Origin: Candidatus Latescibacterota bacterium
Lineage (GTDB): Bacteria > Krumholzibacteriota > Krumholzibacteriia > WVZY01
NCBI GenBank assembly: GCA_011772205.1
Contig: WVZY01000042.1
Coordinates: 1 to 55,733 of the forward strand
Reading direction: 5' to 3'
Length of the DNA: 55,733 nucleotides
Of the stretch, positions 1-7,187 are shown piece by piece (the first letter of the stretch is position 1; the number at the start of each line of letters is the position of its first letter). The notes below the pieces were generated by a model, which saw nothing but the letters and a program-made list of their open reading frames with translations, did not search any database and had not been told where the DNA came from. The translations under genes and the position numbers were made by a program.

Positions 1-42
1 AGGCACTGAGGAGTATGTTAAAATAACCGGAGGTTTGTCTCA

Positions 43-621
43 CTAGGTCCGTAATATCACAAGCGTTTCTAGTAAAAAATCCACCACAAGATAGCCGAGA
101 AACTCCTCTTCTCGCTGAAGCGGCAATGCGACATAGATGCTCGCATTGCCCGGATCTGCCTCGAATGGAGCAGACAGTACAATCAGGCCGTTCTGGAGTG
201 CTTCCTCCAGCGCCTGCCGATGCTCGGGATCCAACAGACTCTTGGGGATTTGGATGCTGCGAGGAATTACCCAGCCATGATCTTGACTTGTCTGAATCAA
301 TCTTACCGCGTGGAACCCAGGCAATTCCTCGATCAACACGAGAGCGAATCTCTCAAACCGCTGCCTGGAAAAATCCCGGGACTCGTGTGTTGACCAGCGC
401 CTGGCAAAAATGTTGGCTACTCTTAGATGCGACTCCATGAATACTTCGAGCCTGCGGGAAGCTTGAGCGCACACGTCTTCGGTATGCCTCGACAGCAGAG
501 AATGCTGATACTCAACCTGCTGTCTCCAGGCAAAAAAGGTCAAGGAGGCCATTGCTAAAAAGAGTGCAGTGCTTATCATCCAGTTTTTCATTGATTGCGT
601 AATCATTACTTTCTTACGCAT
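43..621 (-). CDS. membrane-anchored CHASE-like sensor protein, probably 3'-frameshifted
   Basis: The 192-residue product starts with one hydrophobic segment (about residues 14-30) followed by an extracytoplasmic region of about 150 residues. Its 'LEVFMESHLRVAN' helix and the later mixed alpha/beta part resemble the periplasmic CHASE-type sensor of histidine kinases and cyclases. No second membrane span and no signalling output domain follow. The frame closes with TAG-TGA at 40-45. Reading one base out of phase from about position 57 down to position 1 gives an uninterrupted continuation (DITDLVRQTSGYFNILLSA) that looks like natural protein, so a single-base deletion near 55-57 has probably cut off the rest of a larger sensor that runs off the window. 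Family assignment is by general pattern only. Confidence 0.6.
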   Translation of the reverse strand: MRKKVMITQSMKNWMISTALFLAMASLTFFAWRQQVEYQHSLLSRHTEDVCAQASRRLEVFMESHLRVANIFARRWSTHESRDFSRQRFERFALVLIEELPGFHAVRLIQTSQDHGWVIPRSIQIPKSLLDPEHRQALEEALQNGLIVLSAPFEADPGNASIYVALPLQREEEFLGYLVVDFLLETLVILRT

Positions 622-749
622 AATCTTACCTGATCACATTTATTTATACCACTTCTTCTGGTAACTTGTAGTGATTTTGTGAGGGAGATCAATTCGATTT
701 GAGCTTTTCACACCGCTCGATAAGTCAATTGCTTTCTCTGTTTGCGCGC

Positions 750-1023
750 TCAGATCGCAGCTAACGCCAGTTCAAGCCGTCTCCGAGCAAACAGCAAATC
801 GCCCAATCCTGCACCCAGCGTGGATGTCATGACTCCGCAGACTGGAACGACAATAATACGAAGGATGATCCTGATACAAGGTAAGCCATCGATCGAGACA
901 TTGAACCACATGACCGAGTCCAATACTCGTTACCATTGTCCTCCCAGGAAGGTTTTTCCAGATGATGAGTCCCAGGAGGATTATCCAGATACCGAGCCCA
1001 GAGAGGATTGGAGGGAGTAACAA
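750..1023 (-). pseudogene. possible small two-span membrane protein with an internal frameshift
   Basis: Downstream of the pyrophosphatase gene, a strong ribosome binding site (GGGGAGGGAG at 1034-1043 when read on the minus strand) lies about 9 bases before a TTG at 1021-1023. The first part reads LLPPILSGLGIWIILLGLIIW, a clear membrane span followed by K and R. The frame then becomes unconvincing, but the frame two bases away gives a second span (IRIILRIIVVPVCGVM) and a positively charged tail ending with TGA at 750-752. Joined near position 900 the two parts would make a protein of about 90 residues with two spans. I do not recognise a family. It may equally be chance. Confidence 0.28.
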
Positions 1024-1110
1024 AGCAAACAACTCCCTCCCCTTGCTCCTGAGAAGAGGGAGCGAACCGTTTCTATATGGCTCGTATTATTCGTAAGCCC
1101 GATCAGGCGA

Positions 1111-3096
1111 TCACAGCATCCTTGCAATCACCGGCGCAAACACGAGTGATACAACGGCCATGAGCTTTATAAGGATGTTCATCGAGGGGCCGGAAGTATC
1201 CTTGAACGGATCTCCAACGGTATCCCCTACAACGGCGGCCTTGTGGGCATCCGAACCTTTGCCCCCAAGATTTCCTTCCTCGATCCATTTTTTCCCGTTG
1301 TCCCAGGCGCCGCCGCCATTGGCCATGAACACGCCGAGTAGCACGCCCGTTGCTGTAGCTCCTGCGAGGAATCCCCCCAGCGCCTCAGGCCCCATGGCGA
1401 AGCCGACGATCAGGGGAGACGCGATGGCGAGAATACCCGGAGCAATCATCTCGCGAAGCGCTCCCTTGGTCACGATGTCGATACAAGTTTGGATCTCAGG
1501 GGATGCCGTCCCTTCGAGGAGCCCCTTGATCTCCCGGAACTGGCGGCGAATCTCCTGGACCATTTGATTCGCCGCACGACCCACCGCCTCCATGGTGAGC
1601 GCCGCGATGAAAAACGGCATCATTGCGCCCAGCATGAGGCCGATGATCGTGGTCGATTTCGTTAAGCTGATCGTTTGGAGGCCAACCGTGTTCTGGTATG
1701 CAGAGAAAAGCGCAAGAGCGGTGAGCGCGGCGCTTCCGATTGCAAAGCCCTTGCCCATCGCTGCTGTGGTGTTCCCGAGCGCATCGAGCTTGTCCGTGAT
1801 CTTACGGATCTCGGGACCGGCCCCGCTCATCTCGGCAATGCCGCCGGCATTGTCCGCGATGGGTCCATACGAGTCGGTGGACATCACGATGCCAATTGTG
1901 GAGAGCATCCCGACGCCCGAGAGAGCAATCCCATACAGCCCACTCATTTTGTAGGCGACGAAGATCGCAATACAGATCGTGATTACCGGCAGAATCGCGC
2001 TCTTGAATCCTACGGCAAGTCCCGTGATGACTGTTGTCGCCGGACCGGATTCCGAAGCCCTGGCGATAGTTTTGATCGGAGGCCCTGAGGTGAAGTATTC
2101 CGTCTCCAATCCGATGAGGACTCCGCAGAAAAGGCCGGCCAGGATCGCCCAGAATGCTCGCGTGTCGCCGATAAGGGAGTTCGTCGCTATGTACGATCCG
2201 ATGATAAATATGATACCGCTCACATAGGTCGCCGTGCGGAGGGCCGACTGCGGATTCATGCGTTTCAAAATGCCCATCGACCAGATGCCCAGCAGCGAAG
2301 CTATCAGGCCGATCGAGATGAGAACGAGTGGAAGCGCCATCTTTGGGATCGGATTCGCAAATGTGGCACCAATCGCAATGGTCGCCACTACCGAGCCCAC
2401 ATACGACTCGAACAGGTCAGCACCCATGCCCGCCGTATCCCCGACATTGTCGCCCACCAGGTCGGCGATCACGCCGGGATTTCTTGGATCATCTTCCGGG
2501 ATCCCCGCTTCTACTTTGCCCACCAGGTCCGCCCCCACATCGGCGCTTTTCGTATAGATGCCGCCACCCACACGGGCAAACAGCGCGATGCTCGACGCAC
2601 CCATCGCAAATCCATTGATCACCAGCGGCGCGTTTTGCGGATTATGTTTCGTGAAAAAGAAATAGATCGCGAGCCCCAGCACTCCCATTGACGCCACGCA
2701 CAATCCCATGACGGAGCCACCTTGGAAGGCGATTGCCAACGCACGGGGAGCTTCGCCGTCCTTCGCTCCCTGGCAGGCCCTTGGGCTCGTCCGAGTGGCC
2801 GCCTCCATGCCGAACCAGCCGGCAAGCATCGAACAAAGAGCCCCTGTAAGATAGGCGATGCCCGTCCAGATACTCAGAGCAAGACTCAAGGTAACGAAGA
2901 TCACCACCATGAAGATGGCGATGATCGAGTATTCGCGTTTCAAAAACACCATGGCGCCGAGATGGATCTTCTCGGCGATGTCGATCATCTTCTCGTTTCC
3001 CGCCGAGTAGCGTTTGATAGTGACGTATGTCAGCGCGGCAATGAGCAGACCGAACCCACCCAGCCACGGCATGATTGGGATCAACGTGTTGGACAT
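1111..3096 (-). CDS. hppA: membrane-bound ion-translocating pyrophosphatase, K+-dependent type
   Basis: This integral membrane enzyme hydrolyses pyrophosphate in the cytoplasm and pumps H+ or Na+ outward. The 661-residue length fits the family (about 660-770) with about 16 spans. The substrate-binding signatures are all present: DVGADLVGKVEAGIPEDDPR followed by GDNVGDTAGMGADLFESY near residues 180-235, and GDTVGDPFKDTSGPS near the C-terminus. At about residue 444 the sequence is GNTTAAMGKG; the first Ala after TT is the position whose Lys defines K+-independent enzymes, so this one should need K+. The K+-dependent class includes Na+ pumps and some H+ pumps, and the transported ion cannot be settled here. 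ATG start follows GGGAGGAGAGG. It appears monocistronic, with a promoter at 3193-3221 and a hairpin in the leader. Confidence 0.97.
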   Translation of the reverse strand: MSNTLIPIMPWLGGFGLLIAALTYVTIKRYSAGNEKMIDIAEKIHLGAMVFLKREYSIIAIFMVVIFVTLSLALSIWTGIAYLTGALCSMLAGWFGMEAATRTSPRACQGAKDGEAPRALAIAFQGGSVMGLCVASMGVLGLAIYFFFTKHNPQNAPLVINGFAMGASSIALFARVGGGIYTKSADVGADLVGKVEAGIPEDDPRNPGVIADLVGDNVGDTAGMGADLFESYVGSVVATIAIGATFANPIPKMALPLVLISIGLIASLLGIWSMGILKRMNPQSALRTATYVSGIIFIIGSYIATNSLIGDTRAFWAILAGLFCGVLIGLETEYFTSGPPIKTIARASESGPATTVITGLAVGFKSAILPVITICIAIFVAYKMSGLYGIALSGVGMLSTIGIVMSTDSYGPIADNAGGIAEMSGAGPEIRKITDKLDALGNTTAAMGKGFAIGSAALTALALFSAYQNTVGLQTISLTKSTTIIGLMLGAMMPFFIAALTMEAVGRAANQMVQEIRRQFREIKGLLEGTASPEIQTCIDIVTKGALREMIAPGILAIASPLIVGFAMGPEALGGFLAGATATGVLLGVFMANGGGAWDNGKKWIEEGNLGGKGSDAHKAAVVGDTVGDPFKDTSGPSMNILIKLMAVVSLVFAPVIARML

Positions 3097-3126
3097 GAAC
3101 CTCTCCTCCCTCGTTTAAAACAGTTC

Positions 3127-3176
3127 GGGGGCGCGCCGGTATCATGATCTGAGCGTGCAATAAAACGGCGCCCCCC
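3127..3176 (-). promoter_or_regulatory. GC-rich inverted repeat in the hppA leader
   Basis: GGGGGCGCGCCG (3127-3138) pairs with CGGCGCCCCCC (3166-3176), with a GC bulge and a loop of about 27 bases. In the hppA transcript this hairpin would lie between the predicted transcription start (about 3186) and the ribosome binding site, ending about 16 bases upstream of the purine-rich box. It could tune translation or mRNA stability. It matches no riboswitch class I know. Confidence 0.4.
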
Positions 3177-3192
3177 AAAATTATGGCGAAAA

Positions 3193-3221
3193 AGTTTAAG
3201 GAATGAATGATAAAGAGTCAA
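3193..3221 (-). promoter_or_regulatory. sigma70-type promoter for hppA
   Basis: On the minus strand TTGACT (3216-3221) and TAAACT (3193-3198) are separated by exactly 17 bases, a good match to the vegetative promoter pattern. It is placed about 100 bases before the hppA start and predicts a leader of about 90 bases. Confidence 0.5.
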
Positions 3222-3692
3222 GGACATAATCAGTTCGCTGCTTGGAGATATTTGTAACAACTCAAAGAATGTATAAACCATATTATGGAAGCGGCGCGAA
3301 TGCCGGTCTTGTTTGGCTGCATGAATCGCACAGTCACCTTCTATTGATTCCCTCCGAAAAGCTATAGGTTGGTCGGAACCTCTTCGAGTTTTGTTTCACA
3401 AATGAAGTCGGCCTTCTCGACCCGCAGCTTGCGAAACGGATCGAGACATCTCTCTACCAGTCTCCATCTCTCCGACACAATCCAATTGATCCTACCGGTT
3501 TCCGAGGGGGCTGTTCAAGTTGCAGCAAAATGGAGTTCGAGTTGTTCGAAGCGGATGAGTCATTCGAAGGCAAGGGGATAGCTCCGTTCAGCGGGTCGCG
3601 TGCAAGCTGCTAAACGATAACCAGATAGCGTGACAGTTTCGGCATAGATATTGCTTAAATATCAATAAAATCCATAAATTCGAGAAAAAGCC
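3222..3692. other. intergenic region between divergent hppA and the dsr-cluster regulator
   Basis: No convincing gene. A 70-codon plus-strand frame at 3369-3581 has low-complexity Ser/Arg-rich translation, no ribosome binding site and no family resemblance. The last 90 bases (about 3610-3692) are AT-rich, as expected upstream of the promoter for the regulator. Confidence 0.5.
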
Positions 3693-3720
3693 TTGACAAA
3701 GAATTTTCCGATCGTTTAAG
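3693..3720 (+). promoter_or_regulatory. putative promoter of the regulator gene
   Basis: A perfect -35 hexamer TTGACA (3693-3698) is followed after 16 bases by TTTAAG (3715-3720), a weak -10. A weak -10 behind a perfect -35 would suit an activated or regulated promoter. The start codon follows about 39 bases later. Confidence 0.4.
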
Positions 3721-3758
3721 CTAAAACCAGCAAAATATAGCGAGAGAGGAATAAATCA

Positions 3759-4550
3759 GTGATAACAGACGCCAAATTACTAACCACAGGTCAGGCGGCC
3801 AAGTACTGTTCGGTCACGCCAGATACGATATTGAAGTGGATTCGATCAGGATTTCTCCCGGCCCACAGGACGGCTGGGGGGCACCATCGGATTGATGTGC
3901 GCGACCTGGACCAGGTATTGCGCCCGATCTCCTTGCCCCAGATCTCCCCGATCAAAACGGTTCTCAAACCCACGCCCCGGCAGCGACCTTTTAAATACTG
4001 CTGGGAATTCAACGGCGAGGGGGAGCTTCTCGAAGAATGCCAAAACTGCGCCGTCTATCAGATGCGCGCTCAGCGCTGCTACGAGGTAGTCAGGCTGGCG
4101 CCGGAAGCCGGCCCGCTGAAGCTCTGCTGCGACAGCAGCTGCCAGGACTGCGATTATTACCGTGTGGTGCACAAGCAAGGCGTCAACGTGCTGGTCGTGA
4201 GTGACGATGGACAATTGACCGAGGCGCTGCAAAAACAGGCCGAGGAGCACGAATACAATATCGAATTCACGGATTGCGAATACGCGTGTTCTGCTGCGAT
4301 CAGCAGCTTCCGTCCGGACTTTGCCGTTGTGGATTGCTCGCTTGGGTCCCAATTGAGCCAAGAGATTTGCCACCACTTGAATCAGGACCCCCGGATTCCG
4401 TTCGTGCGTGTGGTGCTGGCCGCCAGCGAAGGCGAGTTCCCTACTTCTTGTGAGAAGGACATTTTTGCGCGAATCCAGAGGCCCTTTAGCGTGCAAGACA
4501 TCGCGGACTGTATTGAGGGGGCTTCGAAGAAGACCTCCAATGAAGAGTAG
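3759..4550 (+). CDS. HTH / cysteine-cluster / receiver regulator of the dsr-like cluster
   Basis: A 263-residue three-part regulator. Residues 7-55 form a MerR/excisionase-type winged helix ('TTGQAAKYCSVTPDTILKWI' then 'HRTAGGHHRI'). Residues 80-134 hold eight cysteines at 81, 94, 97, 107, 123, 124, 128 and 131, spaced like a metal or Fe-S ligand set. Residues 142-255 are a receiver-like domain: acidic pair D149/D150 and the phospho-acceptor position D192 are kept, but the usual C-terminal Lys-Pro is Arg241-Pro242, so phosphorylation may be weak or absent. The start is GTG, 8 bases after GAGAGAGGA. It lies immediately upstream of and co-directional with the DsrC/DsrM/DsrK genes, which suggests it controls them in response to thiol, sulfide or redox state. 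The domain reading is firm; the signal is inferred. Confidence 0.8.
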   Translation: MITDAKLLTTGQAAKYCSVTPDTILKWIRSGFLPAHRTAGGHHRIDVRDLDQVLRPISLPQISPIKTVLKPTPRQRPFKYCWEFNGEGELLEECQNCAVYQMRAQRCYEVVRLAPEAGPLKLCCDSSCQDCDYYRVVHKQGVNVLVVSDDGQLTEALQKQAEEHEYNIEFTDCEYACSAAISSFRPDFAVVDCSLGSQLSQEICHHLNQDPRIPFVRVVLAASEGEFPTSCEKDIFARIQRPFSVQDIADCIEGASKKTSNEE

Positions 4551-4567
4551 GAGTTGACAGGTCTGGT

Positions 4568-4581
4568 CGTGGTGAACCACG
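4568..4581. promoter_or_regulatory. perfect-arm inverted repeat between regulator and dsrC-like gene
   Basis: CGTGGT-GA-ACCACG is a 6-bp-arm palindrome lying in the 115-base gap between the regulator stop and the DsrC start, nine bases after a TTGACA at 4554-4559. It may be an operator for the HTH regulator just upstream, or a small RNA hairpin. I saw no second copy in front of the regulator itself. Confidence 0.35.
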
Positions 4582-4665
4582 TCCGCATCTAAAACGAATG
4601 GATTGCCGGTCGAACACTGGCGATTCAGCCAAATGATCGCCTTCCTTTCTAACCATGGAGGAAAA

Positions 4666-5007
4666 ATGGATACCGACCAGTCATCAGCAGACCTTTTAAC
4701 AGCAGGTAAGCTGACAGAAGAGGAGCTGGATAACGACGGGTTCCTGCAGGAACTGTCCACCTGGACTAGGGATAAGGCCGTTGAGCTGGCCGAAAGAAAC
4801 GATCTCGGCCCTCTGACCGAAGAGCATTGGAAGGTCATCGAGTATGTGCAGGAGTATTTCCTCAAGAACGGTCATGGTCCGCCCATTGTCAAGATCGGCA
4901 AAGCCGTTGGCATGACTTCCAAGCAAATCTGTACCTTGTTCCCATGTGGTGTGGCGCGTGGCGCGTACCGCCTCGCCGGATTGCCCAGGCCGGATGGCTG
5001 TCTCTGA
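4666..5007 (+). CDS. DsrC/TusE-family sulfur carrier with only the penultimate cysteine (CysA)
   Basis: DsrC-family proteins carry sulfur on C-terminal cysteines and are substrates of the DsrMK membrane complex. This 113-residue product has the family core: 'GFLQELSTWTRDKAVELA', then 'LTEEHWKVIEYVQEYF', then the C-terminal arm 'GAYRLAGLPRPDGCL'. The penultimate residue C112 is the reactive CysA. The position 11 residues earlier, CysB in true DsrC, is Tyr101, so the classical intramolecular disulfide cannot form. Extra cysteines C89 and C94 precede the arm. The ATG at 4666 is chosen over an in-frame upstream start at 4603 because GGAGGAAAA sits directly before it and homology begins there. Translation of the DsrM-like gene begins 35 bases downstream. 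Confidence 0.88.
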   Translation: MDTDQSSADLLTAGKLTEEELDNDGFLQELSTWTRDKAVELAERNDLGPLTEEHWKVIEYVQEYFLKNGHGPPIVKIGKAVGMTSKQICTLFPCGVARGAYRLAGLPRPDGCL

Positions 5008-5042
5008 GAATAATCGCTGGATCAAAGATCAGGAGGATAGAC

Positions 5043-5744
5043 TTGAGTACTTTCGCCTTCATTGTGGGCGGCATCCTGCCCGGTATAGCCGTTGTGATTT
5101 TTATAGTCGGTATGGTCTACCGTTTAAGTGTATGGCTCAAAATCCCTCAGCCCGGTAGAATGACGCTATTCCCCGCCAGCGAGGGAACCACTAAGGCGGT
5201 GGTGGCTGAAGCTTTATTCTTTCCGAGCCTCTTTCGCGGGGACAGGGTGCTGTGGACTTTCGCCTGGGTGTTTCACGCCACCCTGGCTTTGGTCGCCTTG
5301 GGGCACATCCGGGTCATCACTGGTTTCGTGGACCGAGTATTGATGGCCATGGGCATGTCAGCTGAAGGCATCGCTACCATGTCGGGCACCGTAGGCGGAA
5401 TCGCTGGTGTCATCTTATTCGCAACGGGCACGTTGTTGTTGATCCGCAGGCTGACCATGCAGCGAGTTCGAGAGATTTCTGGGCTGCCTGATTTCTTCGC
5501 TCTGCTGCTCCTGATTGCCATTATTTTCACCGGCGACATGATGCGCTTCGGAGCTCATTTCGAGCTGGAGCAAACAAGAATTTGGGCCAGATCGCTGGTA
5601 ACCTTCTCGCCGCAGATCCCTCAGCATGGCATGTTTCTCACGCACGCACTTTTGGCTTTGTTGCTGATCATGTACATCCCCTTCTCCAAGATTCTCCACT
5701 TCGGTGGCATCTTCTTCACCCAAAGCCTGATCAAGAGGAGATAA
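5043..5744 (+). CDS. dsrM: DsrM-like (NarI-type) diheme cytochrome b membrane subunit
   Basis: A 233-residue protein with five predicted spans (about residues 7-30, 70-92, 115-135, 150-165 and 195-215). Histidines H78 and H88 are 10 apart and H201 and H219 are 18 apart, the same spacings as the four heme-b ligands of NarI (56/66 and 187/205), so two b hemes are expected. The family passes electrons between menaquinol and the cytoplasmic Fe-S subunit DsrK, whose gene starts 2 bases after this stop. The start is taken as TTG at 5043: AGGAGG (5031-5036) is ideally spaced, and the first span begins right after. Upstream in-frame ATG starts lie inside the preceding gene and would add unlike sequence. 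Electron direction (to DsrC or from it) is not shown by the sequence. Confidence 0.9.
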   Translation: MSTFAFIVGGILPGIAVVIFIVGMVYRLSVWLKIPQPGRMTLFPASEGTTKAVVAEALFFPSLFRGDRVLWTFAWVFHATLALVALGHIRVITGFVDRVLMAMGMSAEGIATMSGTVGGIAGVILFATGTLLLIRRLTMQRVREISGLPDFFALLLLIAIIFTGDMMRFGAHFELEQTRIWARSLVTFSPQIPQHGMFLTHALLALLLIMYIPFSKILHFGGIFFTQSLIKRR

Positions 5745-5746
5745 TA

Positions 5747-7099
5747 ATGAGTCGTCGAAAAAAGGTGGAAGACGCTATTACCGCCATCAATCAAGGACCG
5801 AAAGTTCTCAAGCTTTATATGGAGATGTGCGCCAGGTGCGGAACCTGTGCCTCCCAATGCCCGGTTTACTATGCCAAGCCGGAGAAGGATATCAATCCCG
5901 TTATTCGGTCGGACCTCATTCGCGCAATTTATAAAAAGCTCAGCACAACTTCCGGCAAGCTAATGGGTGAATTGGTGGGCGCCCGCGATTTCAGCGAAGA
6001 CGATTTTGAGAAGTGGGCGGAAGACTTCTATGAGTGCACGGGCTGCCGCAGGTGCGCCACCTATTGCCCTTTCGGCATAGACAATTCGGTCATCACACGC
6101 AAAGGACGTGCGATCCTGCACGAGTTGGGACTGACGCCCGCGGTCATGCAGAGGGTAGTCGACATATCGCTCGAGACCGGTAACACAGACGGTGCTTCGC
6201 CAAAGGCATTCATGGCGGCCATCGAATTTCTCGAAGAGGAAATGAAAGAAGAGCACGGGATCGACATAAAGATCCCGGTCGATGTGGAAGGGGCCACATA
6301 CTTCTACGTACCGCCTTCCGGTGACGTGCTGGTCAATCCAGAGGCCACGACGGGTATCGCAAAGGTCTTCCATGTGCTCGGTATGGCTGATCAATGGACG
6401 ATGAGTTCCAAGTGCTTCGACGGCGCCAACTACGGGCTGTTCACCGGCGATGACGCGTCCATGAAGGCCGACAACAAGCTGTATGTAGACGAAGCCAAGC
6501 GTCTGGGCGCGAAAGTTATGCTGATGGGTGAATGCGGGCATGCCTACCGCATCATGAAGATGATGATGGAGCCCGCGAAATGGTGGGGAGATCTTCCTTT
6601 CGAGATTACCAACTGCTTGCAGTGGACAGCCATTCATATCAAGGCCGGCCGGCTCCAATTCGACAAAACCATGAATCCCATGCCGGTCACCTATCACGAT
6701 CCCTGCAATTTCGGTCGCTCTTGCGGCATCGTAGATGAACCGCGCATCATTCTCGAGGCTAGCTGCCTGGATTTCAGAGAGATGTATCCCAACCGCGGTG
6801 ACAACTGGTGCTGCGGTGGTGGCGGAGGCCTGTCGGCCATGGACACCATCCTTGATTTCCGGATGGAGATCACTGGCAAGAAAAAGATGGAGCAGATCCG
6901 GGCCACAGGTGCCAAATATGTCGCAGCGGCCTGCTCCAACTGCAAACGGCAACTGATCCAATTGATGGAGTATCACAATGAAGACATTGTCGTCGGCGGT
7001 GTGCACGACATGCTATCACGTGCTATCCTCATCAATGGCAAAGCAGCCCAACGCATTGACTACGAAAGCGGAGTTGCCGTAGAGAGCGAATCTGGATAA
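5747..7099 (+). CDS. dsrK: DsrK-like / HdrD-like iron-sulfur subunit
   Basis: This 450-residue cytoplasmic subunit carries two ferredoxin-type clusters, C28-x2-C31-x2-C34-x3-C38 ('CARCGTCASQCPVY') and C97-x2-C100-x2-C103-x3-C107 ('CTGCRRCATYCPFG'). A C-terminal CCG domain follows: HDPCNFGRSCG near residue 320, WCCGGGGG near 355 and CSNCKRQL near 396. In DsrK and HdrD this domain binds the special 4Fe-4S centre that reduces or oxidises a disulfide. Together with the DsrM-like subunit it should form a quinone/disulfide oxidoreductase acting on DsrC proteins encoded on both sides. ATG start follows AAGAGGAG. Length is somewhat below the roughly 550 residues of sulfate-reducer DsrK, as in other stand-alone DsrMK pairs. 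Confidence 0.92.
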   Translation: MSRRKKVEDAITAINQGPKVLKLYMEMCARCGTCASQCPVYYAKPEKDINPVIRSDLIRAIYKKLSTTSGKLMGELVGARDFSEDDFEKWAEDFYECTGCRRCATYCPFGIDNSVITRKGRAILHELGLTPAVMQRVVDISLETGNTDGASPKAFMAAIEFLEEEMKEEHGIDIKIPVDVEGATYFYVPPSGDVLVNPEATTGIAKVFHVLGMADQWTMSSKCFDGANYGLFTGDDASMKADNKLYVDEAKRLGAKVMLMGECGHAYRIMKMMMEPAKWWGDLPFEITNCLQWTAIHIKAGRLQFDKTMNPMPVTYHDPCNFGRSCGIVDEPRIILEASCLDFREMYPNRGDNWCCGGGGGLSAMDTILDFRMEITGKKKMEQIRATGAKYVAAACSNCKRQLIQLMEYHNEDIVVGGVHDMLSRAILINGKAAQRIDYESGVAVESESG

Positions 7100-7130
7100 T
7101 ATCTTTTCAAATTGAATATCCTTCGTGTCT

Positions 7131-7169
7131 CGCTGCGAAGCACGTGCCGTGGAGTTGCAGATCGCAGCG
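7131..7169. repeat. 8-bp inverted repeat between dsrK and the tandem dsrC
   Basis: CGCTGCGA (7131-7138) and TCGCAGCG (7162-7169) are perfect reverse complements with a 23-base loop, in the 88-base gap before the tandem DsrC gene. No T-run follows, so it is not a standard terminator. It may be an intercistronic RNA hairpin that sets the relative expression of the last gene. Confidence 0.4.
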
Positions 7170-7187
7170 TGAATTCATATAGAAAGT

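Noticed and set aside
3846-4865. 339-codon minus-strand frame opposite the regulator and dsrC-like genes
   Set aside because: Antisense to two genes with clear motifs; low-complexity Ser-rich start.
5960-7006. 348-codon minus-strand frame opposite dsrK
   Set aside because: Shadow of the DsrK-like gene; no ribosome binding site and no recognisable domain.
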